Notes: generated by a model from the sequence alone, not told the origin. 64,000 bases of DNA from JAXGPP01 sp040766885 (GCA_040766885.1 JAXGPP010000006.1:372001-436000); one strand, 5' to 3'; shown: positions 52,344 through 62,918, counted from the stretch's first letter. A program made the numbers and translations.

Positions 52344-54377
52344 TCAGAGCGCCCGGCGGATCCGCCGCTGGGGGCGGCCGAATACGGGTTTCGAAGCGGG
52401 CGCGGCCGGTGAGGCGGGGGCCTCCGAGGAGCCGGGCGATGCCGGAGGACGATCGACTTTCACGAAGGCCTCGAAACCTGGAATCTCATCGCGCTTCAAG
52501 AGGCGGTTGATCCGCATTTCGATTCGCGTCAGTTCGCTTCCTTCCGCCGGCGTTACGAACGTGTAGGCCACTCCCTCGCGGCCCATGCGGCCGGTACGGC
52601 CGACGCGGTGGACATAGTCATCGGCAAACTGTGGGATGTCGAAATTGATGATGTGCGAAATGCTCGAAACGTCGATCCCTCTCCCCACCACGTCGGTGGC
52701 CACAAGGCACTTCACCTTGCCTTCGCGGAAGCGGGCCATCACCCGGTCGCGGACGCGCTGTGCTAGATCGCCATGGATCATCGACACGCCCTCGAACTTC
52801 TCGGCCAGCTTGTCGTGAAGCCGCTCCGTGCCGCGCTTGGTGCGGCAGAAGATGATTGCCTGTTTCGGCTTGTCGCGCTGAAGCAAACGCGCCAATAGGG
52901 CGTACTTTTTCTCCGGATCGACCGAGAAGTGAAACTGCTCGATCGTTTCGACGGCAATATCGGTGGGCGAGAAATCGAGCGTCTGCGGATCGCGCATGTA
53001 GCGTTCCGCCAACCGCGCGACCGGGGGCGGCACCGTGGCACTGAGCAGCAGCGTCTGGCGCGACGCCGGGCACCGCCGCAGGATCTTCTCGATGTCGGGG
53101 CGGAAGCCGATGTCGAGCATCCGGTCGGCTTCGTCGAGGACCACCACGTCGAGGTGATCTAGGTTGAGCGTGCCGCGGCCCATGTGGTCGAGTACCCGGC
53201 CCGGTGTGCCGACCACGACGTGCGTCCCTTGGCGGAGTTGCTCGGCCTGCTGACGAAGCGGTTTGCCGCCATACACGGCGACGATGCTCAATCCGCGGCC
53301 GTGGGCAAGCTTGATGAACTCGTCGCGGACCTGCACGGCCAGTTCGCGCGTCGGCACAAGCACCAGCGACTGCGGACCGCGGTGGGTTGCTTCGGCATCA
53401 AGCCGTTCCAGGATCGGAATCGCGAACGCCGCCGTCTTGCCGGTGCCGGTCCGCGCCTGCCCCATGGCGTCGGCGCCCTTCAGCGCCAACGGGATCAGGC
53501 CGGCTTGCACCGGAGTGGGGTCCACGTAGCCCGCTTTGGCCAGGGCGGCGAGCATTGGCTGCGAGAGGCCCAGTTTTGCGAATGCCGCCGAGAGCCGGGC
53601 CTCGCTGGAATCGACGGAGACAGCCGGACGAGGCTTGGGACGCGCTTCGGGTGGGGCCTTTGGGGGAGTGGCCGGACGGGGCCGCCGCGTTTTGGTTGCT
53701 TCGGGGCTGGCGGGTGCCTCGCCTCGCGCCGGCTGCGCCAGTTCCTGACTTCGCCTGGGCCGGGCTGGTGGTTGTGGCTTAGGAGCGGCAGGTTTAGCGG
53801 CGGATGGCCGAGCGGCGGGCGGCGTTTTCGACCTCGCTTGTCTGGAACTCGCCGCTGCCGGTGTGTCTCCCGGCGTCGCCGCTGCTGACGAGCTGCCCGG
53901 CGCTGCCGGATCGACCGCTGGGCGCTGCTTTGGGGGCTGTGTCGGCTTGGGCGGCGCGGCCGCCTTCTGTGACTCCGCCTGTCTCGACGCTGGAGCTTGT
54001 TTCTGCGGCGGGACTTGCCCGGGCTGCTTTGGCTTGGCTGCCTGGCCTTGCGATTGCTTCGACCCCTGCGGCGGCTGACCCTGCTTCGGAGCTTGCGCCG
54101 TTTTCGGCGTCTGCGCCGGCTTCCGGGGCTGTGCCGGCTTTGGCTGCGCCGGCGGTTTCTTGTACTGGCCCTGGGGCGCGGCCTGCCCCTGATTCGAAGC
54201 TTGCGCGGGTCGCGTGGACTGCGCCGGCTTGGGGGGGCGTGCAGGCTCAACGGGCTCTGCCGACTCGTCAGGTTTCGCCGCGCGCCCGGTCGGCACGTAA
54301 CCCGTTGGAGCGGGAGGCGGCTTGGGTCGAGCCGGTCGCTGAGGTCTCGAATCGTCTGATCGACGTCGCTTTTCCAA
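52344..54377 (-). CDS. DEAD-box RNA helicase with long Pro/Ala/Lys/Gln-rich N-terminus
   Basis: This 677-residue protein carries a standard DEAD-box core from about residue 260 (FAKLGLSQPMLAALAKAGY, a Q-motif region). It has motif I ARTGTGKT, Ia PTRELA, II LDEADRML, III SAT, and VI HRVGRTGR, so it unwinds RNA with ATP. The first 260 residues are low-complexity and rich in P, A, K, Q and R, and likely disordered and RNA-binding. Long tails are usually C-terminal in bacterial members, so an N-terminal one is unusual. Translation starts at TTG 54377, with GGAG 7 bases before it. Confidence 0.9.
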   Translation of the reverse strand: MEKRRRSDDSRPQRPARPKPPPAPTGYVPTGRAAKPDESAEPVEPARPPKPAQSTRPAQASNQGQAAPQGQYKKPPAQPKPAQPRKPAQTPKTAQAPKQGQPPQGSKQSQGQAAKPKQPGQVPPQKQAPASRQAESQKAAAPPKPTQPPKQRPAVDPAAPGSSSAAATPGDTPAAASSRQARSKTPPAARPSAAKPAAPKPQPPARPRRSQELAQPARGEAPASPEATKTRRPRPATPPKAPPEARPKPRPAVSVDSSEARLSAAFAKLGLSQPMLAALAKAGYVDPTPVQAGLIPLALKGADAMGQARTGTGKTAAFAIPILERLDAEATHRGPQSLVLVPTRELAVQVRDEFIKLAHGRGLSIVAVYGGKPLRQQAEQLRQGTHVVVGTPGRVLDHMGRGTLNLDHLDVVVLDEADRMLDIGFRPDIEKILRRCPASRQTLLLSATVPPPVARLAERYMRDPQTLDFSPTDIAVETIEQFHFSVDPEKKYALLARLLQRDKPKQAIIFCRTKRGTERLHDKLAEKFEGVSMIHGDLAQRVRDRVMARFREGKVKCLVATDVVGRGIDVSSISHIINFDIPQFADDYVHRVGRTGRMGREGVAYTFVTPAEGSELTRIEMRINRLLKRDEIPGFEAFVKVDRPPASPGSSEAPASPAAPASKPVFGRPQRRIRRAL

Positions 54378-54536
54378 AACGGATCTCCGCTGCGAGGGCG
54401 AGGAATCGTGTGACTAGACGGCGGGGCAGCCTACTCGCCGTGGTAACTTTAGCGGTGCGGGTTCGTCTTCGTCAACGAGCGCCCCGCCTGTCCACCCTTT
54501 GATGGACGGCGATCGACCGTGTTCTCCTCGGCTGCT

Positions 54537-55733
54537 TCACGCGCCCGCCACCCAGGCCTCGAGTGCCTGGAATTGCCGTGTGAAGTCGTGTTCACCTATG
54601 CCATAGGGGCTTTTGAAGAAGCTTGCCAGAAAGGTCATCAGGCCAATCTCGCCTCGTCGCCAGGCCTTCTCCGTGAAGCGAGCGAGGTCCAGCACCAACG
54701 GGCCGGCCAGGAGCGAGTCGCACCCTTGCCAAATGAACTGGAGCGTCATCGGCGTGCCCAGGAACCCGGTGAAATGGATGTGGTCCCAGGCGGTCTTCCA
54801 GTCGCCCAGGCTCTCGATGTACTCGATCGAAACCAGCGTCTGCGGCCGGTAACCAAGGATTTCGCCGATCAGGTGATCCTTGCTGGCCACCTTCGATGCC
54901 TTGTTCGCCGGGTCGTTGAGCACCACCCCGTCCAGGTTGCCGAAAATATTGTGCCCGACCCAACTCATCACGTGCAGGTTTCGCTGCCGGAACATCGGCG
55001 CAAGCACGCTCTTCATCAGCGTCTCGCCCGTCTTGCCGTCGCAGCCCATATGCCGCGCCTTCCGCTGCCGGGCGAGATCGTCGATCGCCGGGGGCGAAGA
55101 TCCAAGCGATGGGGTGAAATTGACTGCCGACAAGCCCATCTCGATCGCCGCGATCGCATACAGCGAACTGGCAGGCAGCCGGCACGTCGACCAGTCGTCG
55201 AGCGTCGCGTCCAGTTCCGCCCACCTGCTCGGCAGATCCGCGGGCTGCACCGGCGGCTCGGTGGAGGCTACGTTCACCAACACCAAATGCTCGAGGTTTT
55301 CAGCGGCGATGAACTCGGCAAGATCGCCCTGCAGTCGGCGAATGCAGTCGCGCGGTGTCGGGTCCTGTGGCAGGTCGAGCGATGCCAGGTCCTCCACGGC
55401 TGCTCCTGATCTGCACAACACGCCCGGCCGAATGCGCAGGTCGATCTCGGCGAGGTCGTCGCGGCACTCGTCGACCAGCCGCCCGTCGATCGCCCGGCTC
55501 GAATTCGCCAACTCCAGCGCCGAATCACGAAGGGATCCGGCACGGATTTCGTGCCCGCCGACAACGAAGCTCTCCCAGGCAGCCAGTTCAAGCCCGGCAA
55601 ACTGCGGCAACTCGCTCACCAGTCCGGCGGCGCCGATTAGTCTCCGCTTTAGAGCGCACAACCCGAGGGTGGCCGTGGAGGCCACACCCCCTCGCGCGCC
55701 AACCAACCAGAGACCGATGCGTGGCGAGACCAT
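54537..55733 (-). CDS. ino1: myo-inositol-1-phosphate synthase
   Basis: The 398-residue NAD-dependent enzyme converts glucose 6-phosphate to inositol 1-phosphate, the start of inositol lipid or osmolyte synthesis. The N-terminal nucleotide fold is seen as LWLVGARGGVASTATLG. The catalytic half has NFTPSLGSS, DGKTGETLMKSVLAPMF, WVGHNIFGNLDG and the DHIHFTGFLG region. The start at 55733 places the Rossmann motif at the correct distance; the frame extends upstream without support. An NRDE gene lies 140 bases upstream on the same strand. Confidence 0.9.
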   Translation of the reverse strand: MVSPRIGLWLVGARGGVASTATLGLCALKRRLIGAAGLVSELPQFAGLELAAWESFVVGGHEIRAGSLRDSALELANSSRAIDGRLVDECRDDLAEIDLRIRPGVLCRSGAAVEDLASLDLPQDPTPRDCIRRLQGDLAEFIAAENLEHLVLVNVASTEPPVQPADLPSRWAELDATLDDWSTCRLPASSLYAIAAIEMGLSAVNFTPSLGSSPPAIDDLARQRKARHMGCDGKTGETLMKSVLAPMFRQRNLHVMSWVGHNIFGNLDGVVLNDPANKASKVASKDHLIGEILGYRPQTLVSIEYIESLGDWKTAWDHIHFTGFLGTPMTLQFIWQGCDSLLAGPLVLDLARFTEKAWRRGEIGLMTFLASFFKSPYGIGEHDFTRQFQALEAWVAGA

Positions 55734-55873
55734 GAACCTGCCGTTCGTCTTATGCCTTGCTGCTATTCTTGGTTCCGCATTCCACGACGCAGCACTCCCT
55801 GCACCGCCTGGGCTCGCTACACGCACCCCTGGCCGTCATCGCCCCCAGACTCACTATCGGCCGTCCGGCACAA

Positions 55874-56620
55874 CTACCTTTCCGCCGACAGCACCTGCCG
55901 CAACAACGCCGACAAATCATCATACGGCACATCGGAAGGGGGGCCTGGAGAGTATTGGAGAATGGCGTTCTGGGTCCGTTCCGGCAGTGACAGGAGCGTT
56001 GACGATACGGTCCCAAACGACGGTCCGGTCATAATGACACCGCGACGGCCACGGGCGTCGGGCTTGCGCGCGAACGTGCGGCTGGCAACAGCCAGGAAGG
56101 CCACCGCCGAATCGAGCCTCTGCAGGGTGAGCAACCGCCGGGCAAACTCCTGACGTTCATCCCGAACGTCGTCCAGATCGCCGTTGGTGAGCAGGTGCAG
56201 CCCTGGGGTGAGCGGAATAATCCTGATCTCGTCGCCGCCGTAAACGACGGCAGCCGTTTTGGCGTCGGCAACCAGATAATTCACGCCGGCATACTTGTTG
56301 GTGGCCAATTCCTTGGCCGCATGCTCCGCAGCCTGCTGGGTCGTGCGAAAACTGAGCAGTTCGCGGCATAGCAAGCCGCGGGAACGGGGCTCCGCCGGAA
56401 CCTGCATCTTCATGCGGTTGGCCGCCACCGCGACGAGGCCGTACTGGTTGATTCCCAGCCATGTGCCACCGGCCTTGCGATCGATGCCACAGATGACTCG
56501 CGGCCGCCCCGACTGGATGCGGGGAGCTTGGCTCGGACGGTCGAAAGACTCCTCCCGATTCTGGGCCAGGAGGATGGGAGCATCCTCCGCCGCCTGATAC
56601 TGTATCGCCAGAAGACACAT
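55874..56620 (-). CDS. NRDE family (TANGO2-like) protein
   Basis: The 248-residue protein begins MCLLAIQYQ and has AQNREESFDRP, GGTWLGIN, GLVAVAANR and NYLVADA. This fits the NRDE family, which shares the N-terminal-nucleophile hydrolase fold with Cys2 as possible nucleophile. In eukaryotes the relative TANGO2 is linked to haem or lipid handling; the bacterial role is unknown. Starting at 56620 exposes Cys2, as the family requires. A perfect dyad GGCTAA-C-TTAGCC (56651-56663) lies 31 bases before the start codon and may be an operator. Confidence 0.85.
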   Translation of the reverse strand: MCLLAIQYQAAEDAPILLAQNREESFDRPSQAPRIQSGRPRVICGIDRKAGGTWLGINQYGLVAVAANRMKMQVPAEPRSRGLLCRELLSFRTTQQAAEHAAKELATNKYAGVNYLVADAKTAAVVYGGDEIRIIPLTPGLHLLTNGDLDDVRDERQEFARRLLTLQRLDSAVAFLAVASRTFARKPDARGRRGVIMTGPSFGTVSSTLLSLPERTQNAILQYSPGPPSDVPYDDLSALLRQVLSAER

Positions 56621-56990
56621 CGATTCGTCCTGTTCGGCCATCCCACAATTGGCTAACTTAGCCGTTGATTGGCGATTATGACACCCCCTTATCAAGGGGA
56701 AGCTGGCGGATCCCAGATTTTTCTACTTGAGAAGGCGGCGGGAAGGCCGTACGCTTCAAGTTCGCCCATTGCGCGATCGCCGCGCGCTGACGGGAGCACG
56801 AATGAGCCTGGGGCGAGGGCCCCTGGACTGAAAGCCTTTTGGAGAACCGTTTCAGAGTCCTCAACAAGGTCCGTCGGCCGGATCGTCGACCAGGTTCTGA
56901 AACAGCGTCTTTGGACCGAGCATGACGAGTAGACCCCACCAGCCCCCCGATCGAATCCATCTCCACACGCAGTCCCGCATGGGGAGGTTG
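56621..56990. other. Divergent gap between the NRDE gene and fabH
   Basis: This 370-base region contains the dyad GGCTAACTTAGCC (56651-56663) and a small hairpin, CCCCTT (56685-56690) pairing with AAGGGG (56694-56699). A weak promoter-like pair TTGAGA / TACGCT with 17-base spacing points to fabH. No gene is evident. Confidence 0.5.
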
Positions 56991-57962
56991 ATGGGAGTTC
57001 AAGTGGTGGGAGTCGGCAGCAGTGTTCCCGACTACTGTGTCCGCAACGAAGATCTCGCCGCGCTTGGCCACGACGCCGACTGGATTGTGCAGCGGACGGG
57101 AATTCACCAGCGGCGGCATGCCCCCGAGGGAGTGGCGACGAGCGATCTGGCGACCGAAGCAGCCCGTCGAGCGATCGATTCGGCTGGCGTTTCGCCCGAT
57201 GACATCGACCTGTTGATTCTCGGCACCTTCACTCCCGACATGCCGTTGCCCGCCACCGCCTGTCTGGTGCAGGATCGGCTTGGGCTGCGGGCGCCGGCCA
57301 TGGACATCCAGGCCGCCTGCGCGAGCTTTGTCTATGCGATGTACACGGCGATGCAGTTCGTGGCCACGGGTTCCAGCCGGCTGGCCCTGGTCATCGGCGC
57401 CGACTGCAACTCGCGGATCGTCAATCCGGCCGACGCCAGGATCTATCCATTGTTTGGCGACGGCGCCGGCGCCGTGATCTTGGCGCCCGGCAGTCCGGAG
57501 CAAGGGTTTCTTTCCTGCGCGTTCGGGTCGGACGGTTCGGGCACCGGCCTGCTCTGCCGCCGCATGGGCGGCTCGCGACTCCCTTTTCACCACGGCCCCT
57601 CGGCCGACGGCTTGCACTTTATGCACATGGAAGGCCGGCCCATCTTCAAGTGGGCCGTGCGACTGCTGCACGATACGACTGCCGACGTGCTCCGGGCGGC
57701 CGGAATGACGATCGACGATCTCGACCTGGTGGTCTTCCACCAGGCAAATCTGCGGATCATCAACGCGGCCGCCGAGGAGTTGAAGATCGACCAGCGCCAG
57801 ATGTTCAACAATGTAGACCGCTACGGCAACACTTCCGGCGGCAGCATCCCCTTGGTGCTCGACGAGGCACAGCGGGCCGGGCGGATCAAGCGTGGCGATC
57901 ACATCCTGCTCAGCGGCTTCGGCGCCGGGCTGGTATGGGGCACCGCGCTGATCCGCTGGTAG
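56991..57962 (+). CDS. fabH: 3-oxoacyl-ACP synthase III (FabH-like)
   Basis: The 323-residue thiolase-fold enzyme condenses acyl-CoA with malonyl-ACP to begin fatty acid synthesis. The triad is clear: Cys110 (QAACASFVYAM), His250 (FHQANLRI) and Asn280 (GNTSGGS), close to the E. coli positions 112, 244 and 274. The DADWIVQRTGI stretch that binds CoA is also present. The start at 56991 has GGGGAGG just before it; ATG 56979 and the frame opening at 56922 are alternatives. It stands beside pepF rather than other fab genes, so a specialised starter reaction is possible. Confidence 0.92.
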   Translation: MGVQVVGVGSSVPDYCVRNEDLAALGHDADWIVQRTGIHQRRHAPEGVATSDLATEAARRAIDSAGVSPDDIDLLILGTFTPDMPLPATACLVQDRLGLRAPAMDIQAACASFVYAMYTAMQFVATGSSRLALVIGADCNSRIVNPADARIYPLFGDGAGAVILAPGSPEQGFLSCAFGSDGSGTGLLCRRMGGSRLPFHHGPSADGLHFMHMEGRPIFKWAVRLLHDTTADVLRAAGMTIDDLDLVVFHQANLRIINAAAEELKIDQRQMFNNVDRYGNTSGGSIPLVLDEAQRAGRIKRGDHILLSGFGAGLVWGTALIRW

Positions 57963-58020
57963 ACTCCCCTCTGCCCGTCGTCCTTTGCCCCGCCCCTTTT
58001 CGAGGTCAACGGATCGACTC

Positions 58021-59826
58021 ATGAAAGAGCTGAAACAGCTTCCCGCGCGGAGCGAGGTCAAGCCGGGCGACACCTGGGACCTCTCCAGCCTCTTTGCCAA
58101 CGACGATGCCTGGGAGAAGGCGTTCGCTGAATGGGAAGCCCGGATCGGCGACTACGGACGTTTCGAAGGCAAGCTGGCCGCCGACGCCGACATGCTGCTG
58201 TCGTGCCTGGACTTCGACCGCGATTTCGACCGTGCCGGCGAGCGGCTGGGGGTCTATGCGATGCTCAACGTCGCGGAAGACACCACCGACAGCACCTACC
58301 AGCGGATGCAGGGCCGCTACACCAACGCCGCCAGCCGCGCTGCCCAGGCGGCGGCGTACATCCGCCCGGAGATCCTCGCCATTCCCGCCGCGCGGATGCA
58401 GGAGTATCTCCAGGACGAGCGGCTTGCTCCTTACCGGCTCCAGCTCGAGCGGCTGCTGCGATACAAGCCGCACACGCTCTCCGAGAGCGAGGAGCGGTTG
58501 CTGGCCATGCAAAGCGAGATGGCGCAAGCGGCCGGCAAGATTTTCCGCCAGCTCAATAACGCCGATCTCCGTTTCGGCAACACGAAGAATGAGAAAGGGG
58601 AATTGGTCGAGCTGAGCCACGCTACTTTCTCGACGCTGCTGCATTCACCGAAACGCGCCGTCCGGCAACGCGCGTTCCACCAATACTACCGATCGTATGC
58701 CGAGCACCAGTACACTCTGGCCGCTGCCCTGGAGGGCTCGATCCAGCGCGACATCTACTACGCCAGGGCCCGCAGGTTTCCCAGCGCCTTGGAGGCGGCC
58801 CTGTTTCCCGATCGCGTGCCCGTATCGGTGTACGATCAACTGGTCGCATCGGTGCACCGCCACCTTCCCTCGCTGTACCGCTATTACGATCTCCGCCGCC
58901 GGAGGATGAAGCTCAAGGAGATTCACCATTACGACACCTACGTGCCGATCCTCAGCGAGTTGGAGACCCGGCACCAGTGGGACGAGGCGGTGGACCTGGT
59001 CATCGAGGCCTTGGCTCCCCTGGGTGCCGAGTATGGCGAGGTCCTCGCCCGCGGACTGCGCGGCCGCTGGTGCGACCGTTACGAGAATCGCGGCAAGCAG
59101 AGCGGCGCGTTCAGCGCGGGCTCATTCGACGGCGACCCATACATTCTCATGAACTACCAGCCGGACGTGCTCGATCACGTGTTCACACTGGCCCACGAGG
59201 CCGGCCATTCGATGCACAGCCACTATTCGGCGAAGAGCCAGCCCTACCAGTACTACGACTACACGATCTTCGTCGCCGAAGTAGCCAGTACGTTCAATGA
59301 GGAACTCCTCAGCCGACACCTGATGGGAAAGGCCCAGGACGATCGACGCCGGGCGTACCTTGTGAACCGGCAGATCGACGCCATGCGAGGCACAATCTTC
59401 CGCCAGACGATGTTCGCTGAATTCGAGAAGATCACACATGGTCTGGCCGAATCGGGCGAGCCGCTCACGGTTGACCGCTTCAAGAGCATCTATCGCGAAT
59501 TGCTCGAACGCTACTTCGGACCCGACTTCGCGATTGACGAGGAACTCTCCCTGGAGTGCTTCCGCATCCCGCACTTCTACCGGGCGTTTTATGTCTACAA
59601 ATACGCCACCGGCATGTCGGCCGCCATCGCCCTGGCCGAACGAGTGCTCGGCGGCGGCCAGCGCGAACTGGACGACTATCTCAACTTCCTCCGCAGCGGC
59701 TCCTCCAAGGATCCGCTCGACCTGCTCCGCGATGCCGGTGTCGACATGGAGCAACCGACCGCCGTCGACACCGCGATGGAACGCTTCGGCCGGCTGGTCG
59801 ACGAACTCGACGAACTGATGGGCTGA
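58021..59826 (+). CDS. pepF: Oligoendopeptidase F
   Basis: This 601-residue cytoplasmic zinc metallopeptidase of the M3 family cuts short peptides. The zinc site is HEAGH at 392-396 in FTLAHEAGHSMHSH, with the downstream glutamate region VAEVASTFNEELL. The N-terminal helical part begins WDLSSLFANDDAWEKAF, as in PepF. The C-terminal GSSKDPLDLLRDAGVDM is also diagnostic. ATG at 58021 fits the family; the frame opens 12 codons earlier. It follows fabH by 58 bases and may share its transcript. A GC-rich hairpin follows. Confidence 0.94.
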   Translation: MKELKQLPARSEVKPGDTWDLSSLFANDDAWEKAFAEWEARIGDYGRFEGKLAADADMLLSCLDFDRDFDRAGERLGVYAMLNVAEDTTDSTYQRMQGRYTNAASRAAQAAAYIRPEILAIPAARMQEYLQDERLAPYRLQLERLLRYKPHTLSESEERLLAMQSEMAQAAGKIFRQLNNADLRFGNTKNEKGELVELSHATFSTLLHSPKRAVRQRAFHQYYRSYAEHQYTLAAALEGSIQRDIYYARARRFPSALEAALFPDRVPVSVYDQLVASVHRHLPSLYRYYDLRRRRMKLKEIHHYDTYVPILSELETRHQWDEAVDLVIEALAPLGAEYGEVLARGLRGRWCDRYENRGKQSGAFSAGSFDGDPYILMNYQPDVLDHVFTLAHEAGHSMHSHYSAKSQPYQYYDYTIFVAEVASTFNEELLSRHLMGKAQDDRRRAYLVNRQIDAMRGTIFRQTMFAEFEKITHGLAESGEPLTVDRFKSIYRELLERYFGPDFAIDEELSLECFRIPHFYRAFYVYKYATGMSAAIALAERVLGGGQRELDDYLNFLRSGSSKDPLDLLRDAGVDMEQPTAVDTAMERFGRLVDELDELMG

Positions 59827-59861
59827 CGGGATCCGGAGATTTTGGCGGAAGCTGTTACGGT

Positions 59862-59878
59862 GCGGCCGTCTCGGCCGC
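59862..59878. terminator. Hairpin after pepF
   Basis: GCGGCCG and CGGCCGC form a perfect 7-bp stem with a TCT loop, about 35 bases after the pepF stop. It closely resembles the stem at 48182-48198 in sequence style, loop and following CGCTT. Confidence 0.45.
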
Positions 59879-59961
59879 GCTTCCTGCTGGCGCGACTCCT
59901 GCGCCGCTGAAACGTCGGGCCGATCTCGAAAGGTCGAGTTGAAAGCCGGGCTCCCATCGGC

Positions 59962-59990
59962 TTGGATGCCATGGCCGCGCTCGATATAAT
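59962..59990 (+). promoter_or_regulatory. Promoter of the Uma2 gene
   Basis: TTGGAT (59962-59967) and a perfect TATAAT (59985-59990) are 17 bases apart, 50 bases before the start codon. This is the strongest sigma-70-type match in the window. Confidence 0.65.
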
Positions 59991-60040
59991 CTATTTGTGG
60001 CCGTGAGCGGTGCCGCTCTCTTCCCTGTGGCCGGTGAGAC

Positions 60041-60604
60041 ATGAGTACCACAGCCCGATTCTCTCTCGCTGAGTACGACCGGATGATCGCGGCCGGTGTG
60101 TTCGATGAACGCGACGGCCGGCATTTGGAACTGATTCACGGGGAGATCCGCGAAATGACTCCACCCGGCCCGGAGCATGAGGAGATCCTGGAATTGCTCA
60201 CGGAGTGGAGCTATTCCATCCTTCCATCCGGGGCGGTCCGTATTCGGATTCAGGACAGCATCGGCTTGCCGCCTCTCGAAAGCGCTCCGGAGCCGGATGT
60301 TGTATGGGCGGTGAGGAAGTCATATCGCCGCGTTCGGCCGAGCGCGAAACGAATCCTGCTGATTATCGAGGTTTCCGACAGCAGCCTGAATTACGATCGC
60401 CACGAGAAGGCGGATCTATACGCCGCGGCCGGAATCGCCGATTACTGGATCGTCAATATTCCTGAACAGAACGTTGAGGTCCGGCGGCAGCCCACCGATG
60501 CAAAGTACCGGTTGCTGGAGGTTTTTAGCGGCGGGCAGGAGGTTCGCCCACTGGCCTTCCCGCAAATCGCTCTCCGCCCGGCGATTCTGTGGGCGGAGCG
60601 GTGA
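60041..60604 (+). CDS. Uma2 family (DUF820) putative endonuclease
   Basis: The 187-residue protein belongs to the Uma2 family, which has a PD-(D/E)xK nuclease-like fold. The N-terminus has FSLAEYDRMI, followed by LELIHGEIREMTPPGPEHEEI. The core shows PEPDVVWAV, LLIIEVSDSSLNYDRHEK (acid-x-Lys site) and LYAAAGIADYWIVNI. These genes are abundant in cyanobacteria and planctomycetes, and their biological role is not known; mobile-element or defence links have been suggested. It has its own strong promoter and stands alone. Confidence 0.9.
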   Translation: MSTTARFSLAEYDRMIAAGVFDERDGRHLELIHGEIREMTPPGPEHEEILELLTEWSYSILPSGAVRIRIQDSIGLPPLESAPEPDVVWAVRKSYRRVRPSAKRILLIIEVSDSSLNYDRHEKADLYAAAGIADYWIVNIPEQNVEVRRQPTDAKYRLLEVFSGGQEVRPLAFPQIALRPAILWAER

Positions 60605-60622
60605 CGATCGGTCGGCTGCCCC

Positions 60623-61645
60623 TCAGATCGGCTTGAGCGTGGTGACCCACAACAGAGGCTTGCCGGCTTCGTCCAGCCGGACTTCGCTTTTCAGCCTGGC
60701 CTGAAACAGCGTCTTGTCCAGGAGCAGGCTGTAGGTTGTTCGCCGCTGAGGCAGATTGACGATCGTCTTTTCCGGATCGATGCCGTGGCGGGCCAGCGCG
60801 TTGTGATCCACCAGCACTGGCACGTTGAGCCGTTCGCCGACCGCCTTCAGAACGGTAGTGATCGGCACGTTTTGCACGTTGATGTCGAGAAACTCGTGCA
60901 TCGACGGCAGAACTTCCGCGGGTCGCTTCTCCGACTCCCAGCCTACTGGCCAGAGTTCCATATCCTTTCGCGCGGGCACAATCCGATACTCAATGCCGCC
61001 GGATCCGGTCTCTCCCACGACGAGGGCAAATCCGAGCGGTCGCACGACACAGGCCAAGGCCGTGCCGCACGACACGCCGGACAGTTCCTCGGCGATCGTG
61101 TCGCTTTGAGCGGGCTCGCGCAGCGACGCATCGGCCCGCAGCGGCGAGGCGAGCGTTGGGGCGACGCGGCGAATGAAGTCGGCGCGGGCGATTCCCTGGG
61201 TAGAGAAACCGACTGGCTGCGCCAGGTCGCGGCGGGCTCGATCCAGCGCGCTGCTGCCGAGTCCGAATGCCCCTTTTGCCTCGCGCTCGCTGAGCGGGCC
61301 GTGGGCCCCCAGATCGTCGAGCCACGCCGCCAGCCGCCGGGACTCGGTCGGCCGAAAGCGCGCTCCGGGTACGACGATCTCGCCCGTTGAAACCAGCGCG
61401 CCGGTGACGAAATAGGTTGGCGACGAATCGGGTCCGCGCCGCTCGATGCCCGTCACGTCGCCCGGCCGCTCAGAGCGAATCCGCAGGTTTTGCACCCCAG
61501 CCTGGCCCAGCGCCCGCAACCACTCCTGGCCAGCCGTTGCCGGCACCCGTGCCTCGATATAGACCTCTAGCTCGACTCGGCCTGCCCCCAGGGCCACACT
61601 GGGAAGAACAATCGCAAGCGGGAGTATCAATCCGCCGAACCGCAT
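60623..61645 (-). CDS. Secreted protein with secretin-STN-like end, function unknown
   Basis: The 340-residue protein starts MRFGGLILPLAIVLPSVALGAG, a signal peptide. The C-terminal part holds FLDINVQNVPITTVLKAVGERLNVPVLVDHNAL, which looks like the STN/secretin-N type domain seen in many planctomycete exported proteins, followed by TYSLLLDKTLFQARL. The middle is unassigned. ATG at 61645 follows AAAGGAG by 9 bases; an in-frame TTG three codons earlier is less likely. A TATAAT box lies upstream. It converges with the Uma2 gene. Confidence 0.72.
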   Translation of the reverse strand: MRFGGLILPLAIVLPSVALGAGRVELEVYIEARVPATAGQEWLRALGQAGVQNLRIRSERPGDVTGIERRGPDSSPTYFVTGALVSTGEIVVPGARFRPTESRRLAAWLDDLGAHGPLSEREAKGAFGLGSSALDRARRDLAQPVGFSTQGIARADFIRRVAPTLASPLRADASLREPAQSDTIAEELSGVSCGTALACVVRPLGFALVVGETGSGGIEYRIVPARKDMELWPVGWESEKRPAEVLPSMHEFLDINVQNVPITTVLKAVGERLNVPVLVDHNALARHGIDPEKTIVNLPQRRTTYSLLLDKTLFQARLKSEVRLDEAGKPLLWVTTLKPI

Positions 61646-61710
61646 GGCAATCAACTCCTTTGTTCCCTTCGCACCGGCCGAAGATCGGGTTCCATATCGT
61701 CCCTCTTCCG

Positions 61711-61716
61711 ATTATA
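61711..61716 (-). promoter_or_regulatory. TATAAT box upstream of the secreted-protein gene
   Basis: Read on the minus strand this is a perfect TATAAT, about 65 bases before the start codon at 61645. No convincing -35 box is seen in the GC-rich DNA upstream of it. Confidence 0.4.
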
Positions 61717-61883
61717 GCCCGCGGCTCGTCCTCCGCCGCCCAGGGGGGGAGTTACAGCGGTGACCGGATATGTCACAATAGCCACCGATAGTCTTCGGTC
61801 GAACCCTCCGGCGGGGTCCCCGGTCCGGCGCGTCCGACATCCCAGAATACGGTATCCCACGTTAGATCGCGGAGGAGCACAGC

Positions 61884-62900
<1,017 letters not shown>

Positions 62901-62918
62901 CGCGAACCACCCCACAGG

